Positions 56,300 through 64,000 of a stretch of DNA of 64,000 nucleotides are shown piece by piece. Position numbers and translations under genes: made by a program. The DNA comes from Ursus arctos (taxonomy: Eukaryota; Chordata; Mammalia; Carnivora; Ursidae): the NCBI RefSeq assembly GCF_023065955.2, contig NW_026622997.1, forward strand, positions 17,650,001 through 17,714,000, given 5' to 3'. The stretch's first letter is position 1, and each line of letters opens with the position of its first letter. The notes under the pieces are model-generated. The model saw only the letters and a list, made by a program, of their open reading frames with translations. It did not search any database and had not been told where the DNA came from.

Positions 56300-56615
56300 C
56301 ACTCATTCTAACACAGAACTAGCCAATATGCCACATATGTAATCTTTAACATTCTAGTAACCACGTTATAGTGAAAAGAAGCAAATGTAATAATTTTAAA
56401 ATTAGATTTTATTTAACCCCACATAGTAAAAACATTTCAACAGATAATCAATATAAATATCCTTAATGAGATATTTTGGGGTTATTGTTCCAAGGCTGTG
56501 AAATCTCGTGTGTTTTATACTTACTGACCATGTCAGTTTGGACCAGCCCCATTTCAAGTGCTCCACAGTCTCGTGTGGCTTGTAGTGGCCCCTGAGTTGG
56601 ACAGTGCAGCCTTGG
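56300..56615. mobile_element. hAT-type non-autonomous element, MER3-like
   Basis: 'cccatttcaagtgctccacagtctcgtgtggcttgtagtggcccctgagttggacagtgcag' has the CAGTGCTGTCC-type end in reverse and the 'tcaagtgctcaatagccacatgtgg' phrase. The left end is poorly preserved. Family named from memory. Confidence 0.55.
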
Positions 56616-56730
56616 AAAATCTTTTGAGGAAAGTCAGTCTATTATTTTACATATTTCAAAAATGATGAGAATAAGAAAGGCGAGCCATGCATCCCCACAA
56701 AAATTTCTCAACTTTACTACCTTCATTTCT

Positions 56731-56781
56731 TTTTTTTAATGTGTTTTTATTATATTATGTTAGTCACCATACAGTACACCC
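56731..56781 (-). mobile_element. Micro-truncated L1 3' end (51 bp)
   Basis: AATGTGTTTTTATTATATTATG followed by TTAGTCACCATACAGTACACC is the extreme 3' end of a carnivoran L1, with the T-run at the left as its tail in reverse. CCTTCATTTCT flanks it perfectly (56720-56730 and 56782-56792), proving a target-primed insertion cut short after about 50 bp. Confidence 0.85.
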
Positions 56782-57259
56782 CCTTCATTTCTGACTTAAC
56801 TAAATTGGATTCATGGTTGCCATAAAATCCGTTCAAATGATACCCCCTGGCAGGTAAGGTGACAAATTTCAGAGGGTAGTTTCCTTACAATTTTGTCATT
56901 TTGTCTAAAAGTTAGAATGGAACAGACCTGAACATAAAACTCAATCTCCTTGAGAAAAGTGAATGTCTGCAAGAATACCTCACAGAATAAGACAGACGCA
57001 GGTCCCTAAGGGATTCACTAAGTGTGGGCCCACTATGGACTTTTCCCAGCTTTTAGCATCTGAGGGCAGGGCTCATCAACTTAGTAGGCCTTCACTTCTC
57101 CGTATTCTGTTCCGAGCCAGGCAGTCATGTAGCTGTCAACAAACATTCAGTAAGGACCTTTTTAAATTCTTCATTGAAAAATCGCGAATACCTGCTCATT
57201 GGAAAAAAAAAAAAACAACCGACAACAAATACATCAAATAATTCTGAGCTGTGTATGTC

Positions 57260-57690
57260 CTAACAAGTAAGAATTCCTTCCGTTTTCACCCTAGTTTCAG
57301 AGATAACCACTGTTAACAATTAGGTCTGTATTCTTCCAGACCTTTATCTGTAGGACCATTTCTATGTGTCTATGTATCTATCTAGAAATTCTCTTGCACA
57401 GAAATGGATCACCCCATACACATTGTTCTTCAGCCCCTATTTTTTTAACTAAGAAATCTTTGTGTGTATCCTATATATTTTATCATTTGTAATGGCTGCA
57501 GAGTATTATACGGTATGAATGTGCCAAATTTATTTAGCCACGTGATTATTGGTGGATATATGTGTTGTTTCGAGTTTCTGCTATTACAAAACTGCTGCAT
57601 GGTATATCCTTGTCCATCTATGATTGCACACCTGTATATTTGTGCATGGCAGATTTCTAAGAATTGAGACAGCAGGGTAAAAGGTATGTA
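57260..57690 (-). mobile_element. L1 3' UTR fragment, minus
   Basis: 'tcagagataaccactgttaacaattaggtctgtattcttccagacc', 'ttaactaagaaatctttgtgtgtatcc', 'atgtgttgtttcgagtttctgctattac' and 'tctaagaattgagacagcagggtaaaagg' are old L1 phrases in reverse. It resumes after the SINE (57935-57990). Confidence 0.8.
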
Positions 57691-57707
57691 TATCTTAAAT
57701 TTTTGGT

Positions 57708-57934
57708 TTTTTAAAAGGATTTTATTTATTTATTTATTTATAATAGAGAGAGAGAGCATGTGAGAATGTGGGGAGGGGCTGAGCGGAAGGGAGAGGGACA
57801 AGCCGACTCCGCACTGAGTGCAGAGCCTGTCTTGGGGCTCCATCTCACCACCCTGAGATCAGGACCCTGAGATCACGACTTGAGCGGAAACCAAGAGTCC
57901 GGAGCTCAACTGACTGAGCCACCCAGGCGCCCGA
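57708..57934 (-). mobile_element. Can-SINE nested in L1
   Basis: Long (TTTA)n tail, GA-rich middle with a duplicated CCTGAGATCA segment, head CCACCCAGGCGCCC. ATATCTTAAATTTT before and ACATCTTGAATTTT after are the duplication, two differences apart. It is the rightmost Can-SINE in the window. Confidence 0.94.
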
Positions 57935-57990
57935 ACACATCTTGAATTTTGACAAATACTGCCAAACTGCTTAACAGCCTGTCGAAAAGA

Positions 57991-59178
57991 CCTTGTCTCT
58001 TGACTTCAACTGGAAGTACCAATGTTCCTGTTACAGGAAACTGGCCAACCTTCCTGAGGAACAAGCTGTTTCTATTCTCCACTATAAAATGGATCTTATA
58101 CTTTCATTGATTAATATGTATGGCTTCAATTGGTAATAACATCGTTCTGCTTTATAGCTTCTCGGATCGGTAGCAAACCCAGAAAACATCAGCTACCCTG
58201 GATTTTTTTTTTAAGTTATTGACATTCCTTCGGTGATTCACAAATGCCAGAAAATAAATGCCATGTTCCCTGGGGTCTAAATGGAGACACTGTGGGTTCT
58301 GGATTCAGTAACATCTTTCAAGAAAACGTAGTATGGGGTGATGACTCACTCACCCCATGATAGCTGTCCTCTAGCTCTGTCCTTTAGAGGAAGCATTACT
58401 GTGGGTCTGCTAGTACTTTTCCTCCCTCTCCAAGAATTTCCTTAAGAAGGGACGCCTCGCATGTGCCAAGGTCAGCCCCGCCATTCTCTTCTGGGGAGGG
58501 CCATGCCATGGTCCCTAGTGCATGGCAGGTCGTTGGCACAGAGCAAGCCGGCGGTCAGGGTAGATGCTTAGCGCTCACAGCCAATAGCTGAGCAGTGCAG
58601 CCGCTGAGATTCACAATGCAGCCTGAAAGTTGAGTTTTAGCTTGTGAGGTTCCAAGTGTATCCTGTTGTTTATCATAAAAACCAAAGCCCACTATCCCCG
58701 CCCCCCACCCCCCATCTCTCCTACTGGAGCCCTCCACAGGACCGAGGCGCAGTTTGGAGGGAGTGAAAGCAGACCCAGGTGGGGCGATGCTGGTGAAAGG
58801 GGAGCGGGGGAGGAGGAGGAAGAGGTTTGGTGTCCCTTGGCAGCTCCAGGCGTGCTGCGGCAGTGGCAACAGGAGCACGGGGTACCAGTTGCTCAACACT
58901 TTATCAGTTTGCACCGCTCTTTCTTCGCTCTTCAGTGAATTTCCATTTTGAGGGTACAGCTCCATAGAGGAAAGGTGTGGTGGGGGGCCTTGGAATGTCC
59001 AGTGCGGGAAATCAAGGGCGGGGGGCGGGGTGTTGCCTACCAAGACGGACAGAAGAATTGGCCCTGGGCTCGCTGGTCTCTGTCCCCTTCCCCTCTCGCT
59101 GGGGTGAGACAAACGATTTGGTGAAAGAGAGACTAAGGGAGACTGAGAGAGGGGTGTGTTTGTGCTGGTGGCGGCTCC
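57991..59178. promoter_or_regulatory. Repeat-free upstream flank of the CpG island
   Basis: No repeat recognised. Contains a GC-box-like run GGGCGGGGGGCGGGG at 59017-59031. A 456-residue minus-strand frame (58555-59925) extends through here from the CpG island; it is an artefact of a stop-poor GC-rich sequence. Confidence 0.45.
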
Positions 59179-59278
59179 CTGTTGGGGGGGGTCCCTTGTC
59201 CCCTCGGAGCACCCAGACTGCAGAGGAGGAGGGCGGGGGTCGCGGCGACGGCCCCGCGCTCCCAGGACTCTGGGTGCC

Positions 59279-59293
59279 GGGGGGGGGGGGGGG
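59279..59293. repeat. Poly-G homopolymer (15 G)
   Basis: G15 interrupted by nothing, about 30 bp upstream of the X-box-like site; a candidate G-quadruplex on the plus strand and a difficult spot for sequencing. Confidence 0.95.
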
Positions 59294-59320
59294 TCCCCAC
59301 TGCGCCCCGGGCCCCCGGCG

Positions 59321-59334
59321 GTTGCCATGGTGAC
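59321..59334 (+). promoter_or_regulatory. RFX X-box-like palindrome
   Basis: GTTGCCATGGTGAC differs at one position from the ideal X-box palindrome GTTGCCATGGCAAC class (two half-sites GTTGCC and GGTGAC separated by AT). RFX-factor sites of this form drive ciliary and other genes. The site also overlaps the candidate start codon. Confidence 0.5.
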
Positions 59335-59509
59335 GCAGGGTCGGCGGCTCCGCGCAGTGGAAACAAAGCCGCCCGCCCGCTCCTCGCCCGAGCTCCTCCT
59401 CCGCCGGCGCCTCCCTCCCCTCCCAGGCCCCGCCGCCGCCGCTGCCGCCGCCGCCGCCGCCGGAGCGGCTCCCGGCCCCGCGCCCGCCGCCACCGTCGCC
59501 GCGGGCCAG
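59327..59509 (+). CDS. Candidate first coding exon, gene unidentified
   Basis: An ATG at 59327 in good Kozak context (G at -3, G at +4) opens a frame of 61 codons that stays open exactly to the splice donor CAG|GTAAGG (exon end 59509, intron from 59510), phase 0. Residues: an N-terminal basic part (QGRRLR), a leucine/arginine stretch at about 23-29, then a run of ten alanines at about 36-45 and an Ala/Pro-rich end. Alanine runs coded by GCC repeats are common both in true N-termini and in translated 5' UTRs. The exon may therefore be only 5' untranslated. I do not recognise the gene; the second exon lies outside the window. The start of transcription is not visible. Confidence 0.3.
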
Positions 59510-62500
59510 GTAAGGCGAGCGCGCCCGCGGCCGGGGAGGGCTCGGGCGGGGCTCCCGGGGGTGGGGGGCCGTCCGCCGTGGGGAGCGGGCGCCGGGCCCC
59601 GTGGCGCCCGGGTCCCCGAGGGGCGCGTCCCCGCCGGGGTCCGACCGCCTTGCGCCCCCGACGCCGCCGGGGCCTCCCCCGCGCCGGCGCCTCCCGCCCG
59701 GCAGCCCGCCGCCCGGGACGGCGCCCGGCAACCGGCGCGCTGCGGCCGGCGGGGCGGGCGGAGCCTCTGCGGGCGGGCGCACAGCCGGGGCTTCGACGGG
59801 GTGCGCGGCGCGGGGCTTCCCCGAGCGGCGGTGCGCGGAGGGCTGGTGGCGCCCACCGCGGGGCTGTCCTCTGGTTTTGTTTGGCGCCTTCGCCAGGCTT
59901 TTGGGGGGCGCGGGGTGGGGAGCAAGATAGGACGGTGTTTCCCTTCGGACTCGCCTGTTTCCTAGTTGGTCCTCTTGGAGGACGGAATGGGGAGGCTTGC
60001 AGGGGGAAGAAGAGAGACATTTTTTACAGTCTCTGGAAAGTGAGCCCAGACTTAGGTGCCTGTGACCGAAGCATTCGGGTGCTTCTGAAGTTCGTGTGGA
60101 TTTTGAGCACAACGACCTTTATCTTTGGAAGGTGTAGTTACACCTGTAACGGAATGGGAGGGGTAGCCTGGGTTTCCCATCCAGCAATACCAGAGTTAAT
60201 AGCAGGACTAGTACTTTGTGGCTTAGGTGCTTGGCACGGGTGTCATTGCTATTGTTTCTGGAAGGTATTGTGTTCATGCTTTAAGGAACTGCAAAATGCC
60301 TTGCGTGTTTCTGTATAAGGAAGCAGTCCAGAGCACCTCTGGAGGCAGGTAGCTGGGCGGTGTTTGCACCTGTGTTTTGAGGGCAGGGAGAGGGTTAGAA
60401 GCTGTTGCCAAGGGCGTAGGGGTACTGGCTGGGGAATTGCTCAAGTTCTGGGTGCATCCGTCCTTTCTCAACGGCCCCAAGCCTTGCCATGATTTCATGA
60501 GACTGTTTGTTGCAAACACAAAGAATGAATACGATTGTAAAGACTGTTTTGTGGCGACTTCCATAACATGTGTGATCATGTGAAAGACAGTGTTCATTTT
60601 CAGAAACAGAGCTCATCAATCCTGAAGGAAATAATAGAATAATATTATTTGTTTTAATTGGGGAGAGATGTCGGTTGGTAACTGGAAAATGATTCAACTA
60701 ATTAAATTGTATTCCCAATTGAGTAAAATAATATATAAGTTGGAATAGATCAGCCAGCGAACATTAAATGGAATGTGAGAAATCATGTTTGCTGAAAGGT
60801 AGTTGGTGAAAAGAAACCAATGGAACGGATCATTTTGAACTGCAGTTAAGTTGATTAGAATTACGGCTGTTAAAGCTACTTGAGGTGTCAGGCATAAAGT
60901 GATTATCTAATAGTCCTCTTCTCTCTTTTGGGATTTCTACACCTGTTAGCCTCCTGATTACTAGGTTTCTAAGTCAGTTTGTATTTGCTGGCAATTTTAA
61001 GTAATGCGACTTCATTAGAAGATTTATTGAAAACTAAAGGATTAAGTTGCAACAATTTGCAGATTATTTCACAATTGGGTTTGTGTTTAAACTGCTCTTA
61101 CCTGTGGAGTGATTCACAGATGCTCTGCTAAATACTCTTTGATGGTGGTAATGAAACAGCACATTGATTACAATGAAGTAGATCTGTTTTGAGAAGGTAA
61201 CCAGAAGAGAAAAGAAGTGTTTCCTCATTTAAGCATGAAAGGCGATCAGAATATTGAAGCCTAGGCATGTTATATAGACACAGAATGTCGTTCCAAGTCT
61301 TGTAGTACAAATAATTATTTTGTGCTCGAAGGCACCAAGAATCCAGCTTTGTTCAGACAGTTGTTAGCAAATCCAGTGTTCAGGTGCAAGGACTCTGGAC
61401 CTGCTTTTCAGCCGGATGGAACCCTCGCTCTGGGTTCTGGCCTAAAAGCACTTACGTTGTGGTGCTTAGTTTGTATTCTGAAGGGTGGCGGTATCCAGTG
61501 TTAACTCAGCACAAGAAGGACTCACTCATGTTTTGCCTTTGCTCACTCAACCCAAGGCACACGATTCAAGAGCGTTTGGTATTTTTAAAGCTGTCTCTCT
61601 TTCTGCCAAAATATAAAGTCGGTAAACATCAGGAATAAACAGTCATGGACTGCAGGCACGGCCTTGTAGTGGTTTATTTACTCAAGCTCTGAGGCATGAA
61701 ATGGAGCATATCCCGGGGTATGTGCATACCCCGATAAGGAAAGAAAAAAACGTACCTGTCATCTCCGCAGTATCTCCCTAGGAAATGCGGAGGAAAAGTG
61801 TGCTTTATGGCTTTGAGTTACACGAGCCACCTGGTGGAAGTAAGGGCCAGCACAGCGCATCCTCGGGTGTAAAAACTCCTAGTTGTCACCCTCGCCTTTT
61901 CACAGCAGCGTGACTCTCCTGCGTGTCTAGGCTCGAGACCCTTACTTCTATCAAGTAAAACTGGTCTTCGCTTTTGGGCTGAGTTGTAAAATATAGTCTG
62001 ATCATTGTAATCACAGCCATTATTCTACCTGAAGAATCCTGTAACTTTACTCATCAAGCCCGTCCACAGATGGAAAACGAGCCAAGAAACATTCTCGGTC
62101 AATTTCGGATGAACGGTACACTCGTGCCATTGAAAGTCAGTTGTTTTGTAACCGTGTTAGCGAGCCGGCACAGGCCGCAGAAGACCCCTGAAGCCCTCAC
62201 TGGCTGTTTCTGGGTCAGTGTTCTCCTGCCATTTCTAGTTGCCCTGAGCTAACATGCTGCCTGGTTGGTACACTGGCATCGAGTACCATATGTTGTGGCA
62301 TTTACAAAGGTACATCTGTGAAGGATGATAGTGTTTTCATGCTTGCTTCATTACCAAAACACGTAGGCTCGGATTTGTGGCTGGGGAGAGGAATATGGGC
62401 CCTGAGACCTGGAGGAAGAAATGCTATAACTATAAGGTTAACGGACCTGCTGTGCAGGGTGGGCATTGATCAGAACGATGGTGCTGAGACGAGCCATGAG

Positions 62501-64000
62501 AGGCGCATGGCGGTGGTGACAGGAAGTGGTGTTTTGTGACGTGGATTATTAATAGTGAGTGATGGAGATTGAGAAATGTTTGTTGGGCCTATGTTTCATT
62601 TTTTTGTGCTCCCAGTTAAAATGACGATAAGATGTCTTAACCCTTTGGTAAACCACAAGTGTTTGGGGGAAAATATATACATTTATACTGTCTGGCACTT
62701 GATGGGAGTGTTACAAATACAGTTCAAGGTCAATGATTGATTTCCTTCCCTGTCAGTTATTGGTAGAAATTGGATAGTACACTTTTAGACATTAGTCAAC
62801 AAATGTTTATCTGGTGTTTCCTTCTGTATATTCTGTATTGTTTGATCAAAGTTATCTGAGCTCTAGGGGTGAGGAATTACTTGTTTCCAACTATAATGAT
62901 TATTTCTGGTATTTTATCTCTAACTTGTGATGTACAAAATCCGAATATTCTCCTTTGGCCTAGTTTTCAAACCTCTTTTTTCTTACGGGGAAAAGTTGAT
63001 TCCTTAATCTTCTTAAACAACTTTATATCCCCAGAGCTTTAAAAAAATATGATTTGGTTAATTTGTTATTTACCCAGAAGAATATTGGAAACTTAGTTTA
63101 TAATAGTGTGCATTAAAAAAAAAATAACAACCCAACACACGTTGTAATCTCACATTTTGGATATTTATAGAGTTGTATGGTGAATAGGAAAATTTGGGGT
63201 TCTGTAGGGTGATGAATTGTGCATTTCCCTGATTGTCTTACATTGGATCCCTGCTTCTTCACCTTATAATCAGTTGAAGTGAAAACCAAAGGACCGTGAG
63301 GTGGAGTCTTCAGTGAGTTAAAAGATGTTAAAAAAAGAGTTGAATACATACTGAAAGGCTGCAGGGTTTGACGCTCCAGGGGACGGGAGGGGAAAAAGAC
63401 TCTGATGGCATTAATAATCTCTTTATCACTTTATGATCCAAACTCCTGAAGAGATTACCGGAGGGCTGTTTCCCTGTTTTTCAGAGGCTGGCCACTCCTA
63501 CACCAGAGAGACCGATCCTGGTCACTTACCCCCACCTTCTCCCCTGACTCACCTAAAAGTGACTCCCTTGAACTGTGGCTAAGTGCACTTCGAATATTAT
63601 AAACCACAAATGAAGGTGCGAGAGTAAAGGTTTTCTGCGTGGGTGTATTATGTAAGCTAATTGGTCAGGTAGACCAGTTAGATAGCCAAGATAGTAATGG
63701 AACTATAAGAATACGTGTCTGTCTAACATATTTGATGTATTTACATGAGAAATTGTGTTTCTAAGGATCAGTCCATTATGAACCTTCTTCCCTTTCTGAT
63801 AACCATAGTCATTCAAAGGAGACATGGCATTTTACACAATTTATCATTCTGTGACATGTCAGACATAATTATATTGAAGAACAGCTGCTTAGTCAAACTC
63901 TTGAATTGTAAATCTACAATAAAAGGTTTCTGTGTGGTTTTATCTGGCATTTCTTCTTGTTACATATGGTTTCCTCAGCCCTTGTTTAGTATGATTCCAG
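59510..64000 (+). other. Putative first intron, continuing beyond the window
   Basis: Starts with GTAAGG. About 4.5 kb with no acceptor-exon pair that I could support, no Can-SINE and no clear old repeat. GC falls quickly after 59900. Frames of 60-133 residues are scattered and unsupported, and the 378-residue plus-strand frame 59182-60318 is a stop-free GC-rich artefact. A CTCF-like site is at 61824-61838. Confidence 0.5.
61824..61838 (-). promoter_or_regulatory. Candidate CTCF motif
   Basis: On the minus strand CCACCAGGTGGCTC matches the CTCF core CCACNAGGTGGCAG at 12 of 14 positions. It lies about 2.3 kb inside the putative first intron. Confidence 0.4.

Larger units (their letters stand above)
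59180..59880 (+). promoter_or_regulatory. CpG island promoter
   Basis: Very high G+C with dense CpG over about 700 bp (runs such as GCCGCCGCCGCTGCCGCCGC, 'gcgcgctgcggccggcggggcgggcgg'), against a 40% G+C flank. No TATA box is visible. It holds GC-box-like GGGGCGGGCGG at 59751, an X-box-like GTTGCCATGGTGAC at 59321, a CRE half-site TGACGCAG at 59331 and a splice donor at 59509/59510. It is the most convincing gene start in the window. Transcription direction plus is inferred from the donor. Confidence 0.85.

Noticed and set aside
58555..59925. 456-residue minus-strand frame across the CpG island
   Set aside because: It is Pro/Ala/Arg/Gly-rich low-complexity sequence of a stop-poor GC-rich region. 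Frames of similar length lie on the same strand (366 and 295 residues) and the opposite one (378 and 269). The splice donor supports the plus strand.
59182..60318. 378-residue plus-strand frame
   Set aside because: It runs through the splice donor and into low-GC intronic DNA, with no domain. It is the shadow of GC-rich sequence.
1..64000. CRISPR array, phage, operon or bacterial toxin system
   Set aside because: No spaced direct-repeat array, no operon-like gene cluster and no bacterial coding density. The DNA is mammalian, with carnivoran SINEs throughout.

Overview
The window is vertebrate nuclear DNA from a carnivoran mammal. About 30 copies of the tRNA-derived Can-SINE (head GGCGCCTGGGTGGC, CT-rich middle, tail AAATAAATAAAATCTT) lie on both strands. 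A young subtype is recurrent (GGCACAG head, 'CCAGCGAGAGAGGGAACACAAGCAGGGGGAG' type body on the reverse strand). From memory that subtype is typical of bears and the giant panda, so I lean to an ursid or close caniform, but this is inference. No bacterial, phage, CRISPR or operon-like organisation is present.

Layout. 1-57.9 kb is gene-poor, repeat-rich DNA. It holds Can-SINEs, old L2 and MIR, L1 remnants, MLT1 (MaLR) LTRs, two class I-like ERV LTRs, an ERVL-like LTR and hAT-type DNA transposon relics. None of the open reading frames here looks like a real gene: they are short, repeat-derived or low-complexity. An isolated CpG-rich block at 26.57-27.09 kb, beside a long GT/GA microsatellite, is a candidate promoter or enhancer without a recognisable gene.

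57.9-64 kb is different. It has no Can-SINE and almost no recognisable repeat. It contains a strong CpG island (about 59.18-59.88 kb) with an RFX X-box-like palindrome, a good-Kozak ATG at 59327 and a consensus splice donor at 59509/59510. I read this as the promoter and first exon of a plus-strand gene whose first intron runs off the right edge. I cannot name the gene from exon 1 alone.

The most informative structures are evolutionary: two places where two Can-SINEs entered the same target site in succession (three copies of the target sequence at each), two tail-to-tail inverted SINE pairs, very clean target-site duplications marking recent insertions, and a 51-bp micro-truncated L1. I found no evidence for a novel molecular system; the unexplained items are regulatory candidates.
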